Shown: piece after piece, positions 1-11,094 of the stretch
How the letters are laid out: each line of letters begins with the position of its first letter
Position numbering within the stretch: the stretch's first letter is position 1
Assembly (NCBI GenBank): GCA_032164245.1
Contig: JAVMKO010000004.1
Coordinates: forward strand, 34,387,626-34,451,625
Source of the DNA: Sternotherus odoratus
Taxonomy: Eukaryota > Chordata > Testudines > Kinosternidae
Direction: 5' to 3'
DNA length: 64,000 nt
Notes under the pieces: model-generated
The model's input: the letters and a program-made list of their open reading frames with translations, nothing else
The model's database searches: none
Told to the model about the DNA's origin: nothing
Program-made: the position numbers and the translations under genes

Positions 1-44
1 TTTAGCATTTGGGCCAATTCAGCTTTTACTTTTTCTTGGTGCTA

Positions 45-181
45 CCCTGTTTCCCCGAAAGTAAGACATCCCCCGAAAATAAGACGTACTTCCAGTTTTG
101 CCTCTCGCTGTAATATAATGTAATGTAATTTTGGGAGCAAAAATAAATATAAGACACTGTCTTATTTTTGGGGAAACACGG
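45..181. mobile_element. TA-flanked MITE with CCGTGTTTCCCCGAAA termini
   Basis: Terminal inverted repeats CCCTGTTTCCCCGAAA... and ...TTTGGGGAAACACGG are bounded by TA on both sides (43-44, 182-183), as for Tc1/mariner-type insertions. The interior repeats AAATAAGAC-like motifs in both orientations. A second copy is at 53160-53489. Confidence 0.85.
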
Positions 182-1238
182 TAATAAGACACTGCATTGT
201 ATGCAGATTTTAAAGCACACTGGAATCTAAGAATTATTGCAATTACAATTATTGTATAATTATTATATTATACTTGTACCATTCCAGTTCATCCATCGCG
301 TCATCGAATTCTTTTAAGAGTATCTTTTGCATTCTGTAGAATAGACAGTTCTACACTCATTTGACCATCAGCATATATAGATTTCTCTTCAACCCAAGTA
401 CATACTGAACTTTTCTTTTCCAGTATTTCATGCTATTTTGGTATCTGTCCATATACAGACCTGCCAGCCTCCTTTCACCCACTCTACAAAACATCTGGTG
501 GTCAGTAATCATTTTGCATGTCTTCTGTGATTACATTGATAAACTCCAGTATCTATTTTGATACTCACTTCTGGTTGTTTTATTTCCAGGTATCACACAT
601 CAATTAGTTATAGAAAACTCCTTGTAAAATTTAGTAAGAGACTCAACCAAAAATTCAGTTTCTGAATTAACTTCATCCAGCTTTTACTTGCTGAGTAGAT
701 GTTCATAAATGTATCGTCTTTGTATTTCTTCATCATTTATGCTGAGTAACTTCTTTTGCAAAATGGCTTATTGCATGTCTGACACTGCACCTCTTGGGCT
801 GAACTCCTAAATTGTGCAGTGATGTATTCTATTTGTCTTTATAGCTTGGTATGAAGTTTTAAGTAGATGTACTTCTGTTTTTCTGTAATTAACAGATTAA
901 TTTGGGAAACACCATTTTTACTAGCTCTGTTCCTTCCTGCAGCAATCAGTTATCAGAAGAGCTAGTTCAAAAAATTTTGATGGAACATTTTTTCCATCAG
1001 AAAATGCTGTTTCAACAAAATCAAATCAAATTTGATCAGAAATTATCAAAATGGTGCATTCAATAAGGTTGAAATACATCATTTCAACTTTGGTATTGCA
1101 ATATCAAAATAATAGCCTAAACTAAACATTCAGCTTCATAAAAAAATAAACATTTTGGAATATTTTCTTTCACGGACATTTGAGATTTTAACTTTTCCTC
1201 CTGATTTGATGAAAGATGGAACTTCAAACTCTCAGTAT

Positions 1239-1290
1239 CAGAGGGGTAGCCATGTTAGTCTGGATCTGCTTTGTTGCTTTTTCAAACTCT
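1239..1290 (+). repeat. Turtle SINE head fragment
   Basis: ATCAGAGGGGTAGCCATGTTAGTCTG matches the 5' tRNA-derived head of the SINE seen complete at 9341-9461; the remainder is missing. Confidence 0.6.
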
Positions 1291-2379
1291 CAATTTATTA
1301 TGGGATGATAATTCCATTTTTTGACTGTCTCTTATTGGTTTTACTTCAAATAATTTGTCTAATTAGGCCCCATCTGTTAACTGGGCCTAATGATGTGACT
1401 TAACTTTGTCATGTAGGTTTGAAACATAATGGTCAATGGTCTTACCTGGCTGTTGTCTTGAAAAGAAAATGTTCCTTTATAACCAAGTGACATTCTTGTT
1501 GATCAGAATATCCTTCAAATTTCTGAATGACTGGCTTGTCCTTTGCACCCCTTTTCATATTCCATTGAAAATGTTAGATATCCGTATCTCTGAGCTTGCT
1601 TCCTGTAGCAATGTGTAGGACTTCAACCTCTCAGGTTTCTTTCCAATCACACTTGCCTTCAGGAAACTTGGAAGTACTGCAGCTGCTGCCTCCATTTCTC
1701 TGACATTCTCTTCCATTTCCCAAGACTTAATTACTTAGAAGAAAAAACTTGTTTGATAAACACCTTGTAATAGGGGTGTGACCCAAAGAGTGCTGGTAGA
1801 GATTAATCTTTTATTTCCTCGCCCCAGTCACATAATGGTGTTTGTCTTTTGTAACCATGATCTGTTATCACATGACTGGGTCAGTATCCCCTGACTCCAA
1901 TAACTACTCTTTCAGGTTAACCTTCCAGTTTTAACCAACTTATAGTGAGTCTAACAGACATCACATTGAACTTTAGTTTTTAATGCAACTTTTAACTCTT
2001 AATATGAATGGTCTAGAATTTCAAATTATTTCAGACTCAACTAATCTTTAAGGTGGGTGCAGTTTTCTCTAAGTGAATCAGTGGTGGCAGGCAGCACAGT
2101 CTATGGTGGAGGAATTTTGACAAGCTGTTACTCTTACCTTCAGTCAGTTTGTCTGAATTCAGTGAATCATGACTATTTCAGTAGAAGCTATGGTTTGGCT
2201 ACTATGAGGGATGCTGCAAAAGACTGTTGAACCAGTTTAACTACAGCCAACCCAGTTAATGTTGCCACTTTCCATGTTTGTTTTATTTAATGGTTCACAC
2301 TTCTTCTGGCTTGAGAACTCAGTTTGGTGGTAGACAAAACATTTCCTGACAGATGGCCAAATTCTACAATCCTTATTCA

Positions 2380-2460
2380 GGCTGAGTGGCACTCACTCAC
2401 ACGAGTAGTTATATCCACTTCAATGGAATTACTCATATGAATGAGTGCCACTTAACATTA
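2380..2460. repeat. Short imperfect palindromic repeat
   Basis: GAGTGGCACTCACTC and GAATGAGTGCCACTT form inverted arms around an AT-rich loop. An old foldback; the family is unknown. Confidence 0.4.
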
Positions 2461-3982
2461 GGGTTGCAGAATATGCCCCAGAATTATTTTCACTGTTTTA
2501 TTTTTTTTTATAGAGGGACTGTATAACTTAAGTATTAGAAATGAACAATTAAGTCTTTCACCTCTAGATCACCTTGTTGAATCTAGCCCTGATCAATATA
2601 ATCAAAAATACACTGTTATCTATGGTGGTACAGTGGCCAGTAAAATGAGTCAGTGGTCAGAATCCCATTCCTCTTGGACAGGTGTCCCCATCCTACATGT
2701 CACTCAGAAGAAAGGATAAACAGTGAATAGATCATATTGAGTGCATCAAGTGCTCTTTCCTTGAGGTGGTCCATCCAAGTTAGAGTAGAACTACATTTGC
2801 AGGACAGTATACAAAAGATAGCAGCAGTGTGAGCTTTTCTGTGGATAGATAGAGGACTTGAGTTTCTGAAGCTGTCAATCTGGTACCCTTCACAATTAAG
2901 AGCTTGTTTGTCTGATGTGTTAGTGCATGGTGGACTAGAGTGCTGCAGATCTACACCACAGCTTGATGTGCACTAAAGGACACTCTCATATATCTATATA
3001 TAAAAACCCTAAATTCTCTTCAATTTATTTGTTTCTAAAGTTCTTATTTTTGGGGTTGAAAGTCTTTTTTGGGTGTGTTCATTTGTGGTCCCCCCGCCCA
3101 TGTTTTTTACCTGAAAATTATCAGGAATGGCAAATCTGGTTTTGCTGGGGAACTCATTGGAAGTCTCAGATGTGGATTGTGAGCTTTTTTTTTCCCTCCG
3201 GTCATTGGAAGGAATAGGGGCTGTTGATTTTTAACAAACATCTCTTTTCTTCTAAGGATTTCTTAGGACTTATAGTTAAACTGGATGGTAACAGGTTTTA
3301 AGTAGTCTGAGTGAAAATCACTTCATTTCAATTAATCAAGTTTTACCTACATAATATCTCTTGTGTTATAATCTTATCCGTTTACTAGTCATACATAGTT
3401 TTTACAGGGTAATCAAGACCAGAATTTCTAATGCTAAAAGTGTAGAAGTCTGAAAGAAAAAAAAAAATCAGACCACCTTGTTGCATCATAAAGAAGGAAA
3501 AGCACAAACTAATTTTTCCTCTTTATATGTGACCCTTACATTTATAACATGAAAAACACAGGCATTTGCTATAAATTGGTAGGTTTTATAATTTTAATGT
3601 TAACTCCCATTAACATTGCTAACTCCCACTCAGGGATGAAACAGGTGATACTCCAGATTGTTCTTCTAACTATATCTTTCCAGTTCCCATCATGCTGCAT
3701 CTTAAGTGACCTCTATTTCAAACAGAATATTACACCAGTCAGCCTAAGGCTGGCAACCACATCATCTTTGACTTTAGTCTTATCTAACTTCCAAAGCTTA
3801 GTGTTGTCTGGTCATTACTTTGATTGGAGACCACCAGGGAGTTGCAGGACATGAGATTGATATTTCAAGAGAAGTTCTGCAACCAATGCCTCAATATGGT
3901 ATGAGTGGAAGTGGTGCTGCTGGAGGTGTCAGTGTTTTGGATAAGATGCAAAACCAAGATCCTGACCACCTGTGATCACTTA

Positions 3983-4180
3983 GGTTATGTCTACACTGCA
4001 ATTAGACACCCACATCTGCCTCATGCCAACTGACTCAGGCAAAGGGGCTATTTAATTGTGGTGTAGTCATGCAGGCTTGGCTCTGGGACCCTCCTACCTC
4101 ACAAGGCCCTAAAGCCCACCTCCGGCCCTAGAATCAGAGTGTCTACACCACAATTAAACAGCCTCTGAGCCCAATCCCTG
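3983..4180. mobile_element. Palindromic MITE fragment, GGTTATGTCTACACTGC terminus
   Basis: It starts with a Harbinger-like turtle MITE terminus (GGTTATGTCTACACTGCAATT) and contains internal inverted copies of the CTACACCACAATTAAA segment. The right terminus is not clear. Confidence 0.6.
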
Positions 4181-6117
4181 TGATCCTGATTCAGCTGGTA
4201 TAGGGATTCCTTTGTACTTTCTTGCAAAAGTCTTAGCTGAATGTCCTATTTGGCAGTTATATTGAATCTACATAAATTCTGCTTCAAGTCAGATCTGAAT
4301 TCAGTGCTTTTTATACTCCTTTCCTTGTACAATTTTACGGTGTCTTGTTAAAGCTACAGAGTTTGCTGCATTTCAGTGGTGGTTAGGACAATTAATGCGT
4401 ATATTTGTGCACAACTGAAGTGCTTTGAGATCTTCTGTGGTAAAAGGTGCTCAGTAAATGTTAGATTATGATTTTGTAATTTTTATTTTGGAGATGTCTC
4501 ATGCTTTGTCCTAAGTATTGCTTTGACTATTTAATTTTTTTTTAAATGTTAGTGATTTAGAGGTACATGAGAAGTCAGCACATGGATTCTGTTCAAAGAT
4601 TTCACAAATCAAAAGTAGTATATACATTCTACTGCCAAAACCTATATTTGGAGACTGAAGTTTGGTTAGGTCTTTAATACACAGCAGACTTCTTATTCCA
4701 CACTGTAGTTGTGCATTTAGTTGCTCATAGCAACAGAAACCTGACACAAATGTTAGGATTCAAGATTTTCCCATGTATGTTTGCATGCGTACTGTTTTGA
4801 AGTTTGGTTATGAAGCCTAGTTGTTTTCAGGTTTGGGTTTAGATGTAGTTAAATACTTAAATTTTCAATTAATAGTCCTAAGGCAATACAGCAGTTCTGT
4901 TGGTAACTAACTTGGCAGATAGGCTCTCTGTTTAGGATGTATTTTGGTTTATCGGTTTTTATTCGCTTCCAAGATTTCGGACATACTTTCCTTTCCTTAG
5001 TGATTAGCTTATTCTGTCATTTGAAGAACTTTTTTCATAGAGTAAATGTATGTCACTGAATGTGATATGGCTGAGATATGAAACGGAGGTAGCTCTTTCT
5101 CTAAATCAATGTTCTGTTCTATTTTAGTTCTTTCCTTTTGAGATCTCTTTCTGCCCCTTTGTACAGGGGTCAGTGCTAGTGGGGCCTAAAAAGTTAACTG
5201 AAAGGCACAGTGTGGCTGCAGTACAGCTAAATATAGGGGGAGAGATTAGTGTCCCCCAATAAAATATTTGAGTTTTTTCACGTGCCCCCACCTCCTTGTT
5301 GAAGTGGAGAATGATAGTGGTGGTTTTCCTCTCTCAGATCCAGAGGGAGAAGAACTCTACCAGTTCTCTCTCCTTATTACTATCAGCCATTAAAACCTAC
5401 CTACCGGTAGTCCAGCAGTAGCTAACTTAAAGATCCCAATGAAACAATTCCAAACATGCAGTATCTAAAGGTTAAATACTGATATGCCTTTTACTCATGC
5501 ACTCAACTAGATCCTTTGACATCAGTGGGATTATTTGTAGAGTAAGGTGCTATTCAACACAAGTGCTATTCAGACTCCGGTCCTGAGGGAGCGGGGACTT
5601 CTGCTATGTGTAAAGCTGGGCGGCCGAAGATGGATGGGAGTGGATTGGCTGGTACAGGAGTTCAGTGATTTTTCTCTTCTGGAGTTTGAAGAAGATGAGA
5701 GAAATTAATAATTCCAGATGCCAGATAAATATGGAAGTGGGGAAATATTTGGCATCAGAAGATCACTACAAATCACTCTGTGTACTGCAGGAATGGCGTG
5801 CATCTTGGTGACACAGGAAACCATGCTTTCCTGGAAACATGAGTCATGGAATCTTTAGCTGCATTTGTTAAACTCTGTCAAGTGAAAGATAAAAACTTAC
5901 TGGCTCTAGAGAGAGCTTATAGGGATTTTTCGAGGCGGTCAAGAATGTAATCTCTCCCAACAATAAGCCACTAACTCTTAAGGCCCTTGTAAAGAAAAAC
6001 ACACTTCAGGGTGCACTTTCTTCAATTTGATGACATGATGCACAGGTTTAGGAGGGAGTAAAAGACCCACCTACTTCTCCTGTGCTGTTTACTGTAAAAT
6101 TAGTTGATCTCTACATA

Positions 6118-6487
6118 CAGTAGAACCTCAGAGTTATGAACACCAGCGTTATGAGCTGACCAGTCAACCACACACCTCATTTGGAACTGGAAATATGCAA
6201 TCAGGAAGCAGCAGAGACCATAAAAAGCAAATGTAGTGTAGTACTGCGTTAAATATAAACTACTAAAAAAATTTAAAAAGGGAAAGAGATTTAACAAAGT
6301 AAGGGAACTATTTCTGCACTTTTTAATTTAGATGGCTAAAAGCAGCATTTTTCTTCTGCATAGTAAAGTTTCAAAGCTGTATTAAGCCAGTGTTCAGTTG
6401 TACACTTTTGGAAGAACAACCGTAATGTTTTGTTCAGAGTTACGAACAACCTTCATTCTCAAGATGTTCATAACTGAGGTTGTACTG
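6118..6487. mobile_element. Tigger-like (pogo) non-autonomous element
   Basis: Termini CAGTAGAACCTCAGAGTTATG and the inverse ...CATAACTGAGGTTGTACTG are flanked by TA (6116-6117, 6488-6489). There is no coding content; the interior open frame is chance. Confidence 0.9.
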
Positions 6488-6504
6488 TACATTGTTGTTT
6501 CTTT

Positions 6505-6605
6505 TCCTCAGTGTCAGCTTGTCTCGGTCTCCTTAGAGTATGAGCTCCTCTGAGAGGGTACTATCCTTTGGTGCTTGGAATGCACCTAGTATATAATGGG
6601 TAGTA
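6505..6605 (+). repeat. MIR-like SINE fragment
   Basis: TTAGAGTATGAGCTCCTCTGAGAGGG and the following GCTTGGAATGCACCTAGTATATAATGGG resemble the core/3' part of MIR-type SINEs or their LINE partner. Confidence 0.45.
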
Positions 6606-7400
6606 TCATAGACATTTCTCCACTTTCAGAAGCTCTGTGTGAGGGAGGTGATGGAGACCGAATGGGGAAATGGCCTGCTGGGGAGACGGGATTCCATGGG
6701 AGTTAATAGGAAGAAAGGACAAAATGGGTGAGTCTTTTGGCTCCCCCAGGCTCATTCATTTAACTGAAACAAGTCAGTGTAAAGAAATTAATGTGTGTAT
6801 ACTTAAGCATCCTAGTATTTCAGTAATGGTTGGCAAATATGAGCTCTGGTATCTGATTCTCAGTTCCTGTGCTTGAGGCAGGAATGAAGAAGTGGTTGAG
6901 GAAGGTGGTTAAACCTACAGCTGCCTTACCTTTGGATCTGTGAGGCTTGAAGGGGGGAATAATGTGTGTAGCTCTATTTCTTCTTTGTGGGCTTGATTCC
7001 ATAAAGGACTAAAACAAGAGTAATTCCATTCCTACTCAGGACAGCACAATAATGCTCATCTTTAAAGTCAATTTTCATATACTTTAAAATGTAAGCATAG
7101 ACTTTGCTGAATCAGGACCCATATTCAGATCCAGGAATCCACTGCAAGTATAGGAAAGATGGGTAGCATGCCACAAAGGTGTTACCACCACCACCGCATG
7201 TGGCTCTTTGCCCACATCAGTGTGAATAATTGGGCCTTCTGTTCCAAAAACAACTGTTCTATGTTATGATTTAATATCTTTTGTTGGCCACTGAGAACTT
7301 TCACATTATTATTCCTGGGGCAATTCTACACTAAAAAAATAAAACATTTGCACAATATTTTAAAATTCTGCATTTTGTCAAAATAACCAATATAATCATG

Positions 7401-7546
7401 AATCAGAGAGGTAGCCGTGTTAGTCTGTAATTGTAGAAGTGACCGAGAGTCCTGTGGCACCTTTATAGACTGACTAACGTATTAAAGCATATGCTTCAAT
7501 ACTTTAGTCAGTCTTTAAGGTACCACAGGACTCTCGGTCACTTCTA
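7401..7546 (+). mobile_element. Fold-back turtle SINE with 13-bp target duplication
   Basis: Head AATCAGAGAGGTAGCCGTGTTAGTCTG continues to ATTAAAGCAT, then an inverted copy of the same segment returns to CACTTCTACAAT. Both arms carry the same GACCGAGAGTCC variant. The whole unit is flanked by CAATATAATCATG at 7388-7400 and 7547-7559, so it integrated as a single event. Confidence 0.88.
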
Positions 7547-8009
7547 CAATATAATCATGTTACTTTCAATTATTTTGGAAATTGATTTCAAAATAATTGT
7601 CAGCAAGTATGTCTGTAACAGTACAGACAAGAAAAATCCAGGAAATGTTTTTTTAACATAATTACTTACTAAGCATATTAATACAGGACTCGGAGTAATC
7701 ATTCATTTAAACAAATATAGAAACTTATTTCCCATCTGCCTTAGAAGCAGACCAGAGGATTGTGGGAGACAGGAGTAAGGGAGGAGTTGAGGGAAAGGGA
7801 AGTAATTGCTCTGAAGGAGCATTGGAGTTAAGGGGGATGTTGGGTGTGGATGGGAGAAGTACGGAACAGGTGGTTGGTTTATTGGGGGAGAGGAATTGTT
7901 AGGAGGCTGGGGAGCCTTCCCCATGCAGACCCATGTGTCCCTGCATCCCTACTCCCATTCATCCTCTGGCTCGATCCCCTCACTAACTCCTGGGGCCCAC
8001 CCTTCTATT

Positions 8010-8031
8010 CCCCCCCCCCACACACACACAC
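8010..8031 (+). repeat. Poly-C / CA microsatellite
   Basis: A C10 run followed by (AC)6, within a C-rich stretch of about 300 bp. Confidence 0.9.
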
Positions 8032-9340
8032 TAGCTCTTCTGAACCCTAGTCTTTATGATCTCCCCCCAAGAAGCCCTGTGTTCCCTGCTCTTTCCTCTG
8101 CCCCACATGCTCCTCTGGCCCAGCTGGCAAGGTGTTGAGGAAAGCAGCCTCTCCCCCTTTCCTCTCAGTAGGCAGTTACTCTGGGTTGTGAGCCAGCTGC
8201 CCTCTTCTGGTCCCACATCCACCCCTGGTGGGTGAAAAATGTAACTGCAGCATAATCCCTGTGGTGGCTTCCCGTTGCCTCCTGCGCCACTGTCCAAGCA
8301 CATAATTAGAATTCCCCCAGGCGTGGACAAAGTTCTTGCCCCAGATATCTTGCAATCTAAAGTATATTTGCTTTTTAAAGTCAAAATTGTATTAAATTAT
8401 TCCTTTTGAAGTGAGATGCATTATTCTGACAAAATGATTATCCCTTGCAAAAAAACAAAACAAATGTATTGGTTGCATTGTTATACGTCAGTAAAAATAG
8501 GTAAAGTGTGGGAGGGAGGAAAGCAGGGAAGGGGCTGTTTGTGTTCAGCATTAAAAATTACTAGAAATTTGAGGGTTGTAGTTTATTTAATTCTAAACTA
8601 TGTAGGTTGAATTCTAAAGGTGAAAATTACAGCAGTAGGTCATTTTGATGAAAACATTTCTATAATCTGGCTGTGAGGAACAAATAAGGGAGTGGAGGGT
8701 GGCATGTATTCAAGCTCATATTTGGCATGCTTCTGATGCCACCGGACTCTAACAAGTTCCCAGTATTTCCTATATCTAATTTCTTTAGAATGAAGTAAAC
8801 CTGCAATAATTGGTTTGTGTTGAAGGTATATGTCTATTTGGGAGTTTCTACTTGTGCATTAAAAACTGAAATAACTTGTGTGTGTAAATCCTTCAGGAAA
8901 TCAGGCAGGATTTAGTGTAAAGTAGGATTTTCCTTTAGATGAGGAAGGTGCACTTTGAAGTTTCTCTCTACCTAGATGTTATCTGCTATTGATGCTTATA
9001 ATCGGTGTTGGGAAATATTAATGTCCCTTTATAGATTAACTGTTTTCCTGGATACTGAAATGCACATTGCAAAGCATATTGTGTAACATATTTGAAATGG
9101 AATAAAATTTTAGTTAACATGAATGTTTTTCTTGGCTTAGGCTTCCCTGCAACAATGGATAGAATAAATATAATTTCCACATGGATACCCGAGTTAGATT
9201 TATTTTTTTCTTAAATCTGATTTATTATTATTATTATCCTGGTAACACAACAGGGTCACTATTACTAATATTTTTGTTACTGCAAAAATAGTACTATAGG
9301 AATTGGCTTCAAGAAAATTAAAATAAACCATACAAACAGA

Positions 9341-9461
9341 ATCAGAGAGGTAGCTGTGTTAGTCTGGAATAGCAGAAGTGACAGAGTCCTGTGGCACCTT
9401 AACGACTAACTAAAGTATTGAAGCATAAGCTTTCGTGGGCTAATACCCACTTCGTTGGATG
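9341..9461 (+). mobile_element. Turtle tRNA-derived SINE, nearly full length
   Basis: ATCAGAGAGGTAGCTGTGTTAGTCTG at the head, CCTGTGGCACCTTAACGACTA in the body, and TTCGTGGGCTAATACCCACTTCG near the tail. It is flanked by CAAACAGA on both sides, a likely target duplication. This is the best reference copy in the window. Confidence 0.88.
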
Positions 9462-10016
9462 CAAACAGAGGAGTTTGGTCCTAGGCTGGACCTCTAATAT
9501 TCTCTTTCTTGACAAGTTGATAAAAAGATTTGGCAGGGCAAATGATGGTTTTCATATTTTTTTTCCTGTTGTAACTTGGCAAGAGGGATAGATGAATTGT
9601 CTGACTTAGAAATCAGGAGCTACCAATAATTACAGCAGACGGGATTCTTCCATCATTTCTGATAAATGGTGAAAAGGAACAAAGAAATAAATAGTATGAA
9701 GGAAGATTACTCTGAGCTTTATCTAGCTCAATCTAGCTACAAAAAATCATGCAATAGTTCACACCAACCGCATCTCCTTTAGGAGTTTATTGATGATCAC
9801 TTGCATATATTTTTAAACACAAAACTGTTTAATATTCTTTTCTGAAGAACATAGATTTCAAGGAATTCATATCTTCTGAAAATGTCCCTAATACTGTGAA
9901 TACAAATAACTTTAATCATCAACTACCTCAAGTTAATAGGCACTCCCATGTATTAAGGAAGTGATTTGTTATGCCAGAAGGGATAAATATGAATAATTTT
10001 TTTTTCTCCCTTTCAG

Positions 10017-10202
10017 AAATGTGTAACTGAAGAATGTTTCTTTTTTGAGCGCTTGGAATCAAACAACTACAACACTTACCGGTCACGGAAATATTCTGAT
10101 TGGTACGTGGCACTGAAAAGAACTGGACAGTACAAACTTGGACCAAAAACTGGCCCAGGGCAGAAAGCTATCCTTTTTCTTCCAATGTCTGCCAAGAGCT
10201 GA
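10017..10202 (+). CDS. FGF2: FGF2 last coding exon (C-terminal 61 residues), gene partial at 5' side
   Basis: Fibroblast growth factor 2 is a heparin-binding beta-trefoil mitogen that signals through FGF receptors. Seen: a pyrimidine tract and CAG acceptor end at 10016; translation then reads [20 protein letters not shown] at the start and [12 protein letters not shown] then TGA at the end. This matches the last exon of vertebrate FGF2 (about residues 95-155 of the 155-residue form). The heparin/receptor-binding C-terminal segment with [17 protein letters not shown] is intact. Proline in LGPKTG, where human has serine, is a sauropsid-type difference. The two earlier coding exons were not found in 1-10016 and should lie upstream. 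The gene converges on NUDT6, whose last coding exon starts 498 bp past this stop. Identification is near certain. Confidence 0.97.
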   Translation, partial: KCVTEECFFFERLESNNYNTYRSRKYSDWYVALKRTGQYKLGPKTGPGQKAILFLPMSAKS

Positions 10203-10699
10203 TTTCAGTGGAAGATTCTATCATCTATGCCACAACACACTAAAGTGGTAGTTTCCTCCACTCCTTCCAAAAGTAGTAAAGTATGAGCAAATCTTTGATA
10301 ACTGCTTTTGCAGATGTCTGATTACTAAATATGTTTGTATAATATAACCTTGATGTTACTGTATGTTTTGAAACAATTGTGCCAGTGTCCAGAGGAAAAA
10401 GCACCAGGAAAACGTATAGAAATTTCAGTATCAGTGCTTCACATATTTTCCTCTTGAGCTACTATATTAGCCTTATGTTAGCCTTGCAGTGTAAAGGAAA
10501 CTTAAAGATGTGCACACATTTACAAGAATATTTACCTTTTAAAAGAAATGAAATATATCTATAGAGCTTACTAGAAAATAAAGTAAATATTGAATTCCAG
10601 CAAGAACAAAGTCCAGGAATATATTTAATATGGTACAAGTTAGCCCACAATTTAAAACCATCAATTCTAAATTAATAATTTAATAAAATGTGAAGCTTA
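10203..10699. other. Convergent 3' region between FGF2 and NUDT6 stops
   Basis: This holds the start of the FGF2 3' UTR on the plus strand and the NUDT6 3' UTR on the minus strand. A plus-strand AATAAA lies at 10577-10582. On the minus strand an ATTAAA (plus TTTAAT, 10679-10684) lies about 16 nt past the NUDT6 stop, close for a functional signal. FGF2 transcripts in other vertebrates have UTRs of several kilobases, so overlap with the NUDT6 coding exon is expected but not provable from sequence. Confidence 0.6.
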
Positions 10700-11094
10700 T
10701 TACAATTCTGTCATGTTTTTATAAGTATCTGGCAGCTCCCTGTGGTACAACTTATAAAATAGGCCTGTGTAAACGGCTGGAAATTCTCTCATGGTTATAT
10801 CAATCTTATCAAACCCTTCTCTGTATCCATAAAGTAGCAGTTTAGCTACACTGCTGGTGATGGGAGTAGTGTCTTTGGTCTTGGAAAGTTCCTCAAGATC
10901 CATCCATTCGCACCTCAAGCACTCCTGCTGGCAGAAGCTGATGTTGAATGAGGAAGGCTGCAGGCGACAGATGATATACATATCTGATATCCCAAAGGCT
11001 CCAGGATGCCTATGTTGCTGCCTTATGCTTAAGAGGGACTTGAACTCTGACTTAATGCCCGTCTCTTCAAAAACCTCTCGAACTGCTGTGTTTC
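10700..11094 (-). CDS. NUDT6: NUDT6 coding exon 5 (residues 186-316, catalytic helix to C-terminus)
   Basis: The acceptor is CCATCTAG ending at 11095; the exon is two bases, 130 codons and TAA. It starts (G)[17 protein letters not shown], the catalytic helix with both metal-binding Glu pairs, then [39 protein letters not shown] and [15 protein letters not shown], all diagnostic of NUDT6. It lies within the likely FGF2 3' UTR region in antisense orientation. Confidence 0.97.

Larger units (their letters stand above)
1..10016 (+). other. FGF2: FGF2 intron (3' part)
   Basis: No coding exon was recognised before the FGF2 acceptor at 10016. The stretch holds a TA-flanked MITE (45-181), a SINE head fragment (about 1239-1290), a short palindromic old repeat (about 2380-2460), a palindromic MITE (about 3983-4180), a Tigger-like element (6118-6487), a MIR-like fragment (about 6505-6605), a fold-back SINE (7401-7546), a C-run with a CA microsatellite (8010-8031) and a SINE with target duplication (9341-9461). 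The remainder is AT-rich sequence without recognisable structure. Confidence 0.8.

Noticed and set aside
1..10016. Search for FGF2 coding exon 2
   Set aside because: No segment fitted the conserved exon 2 (GVCANRYLAMKEDGRLLAS-like) with splice sites, so it is taken to be upstream of the window.
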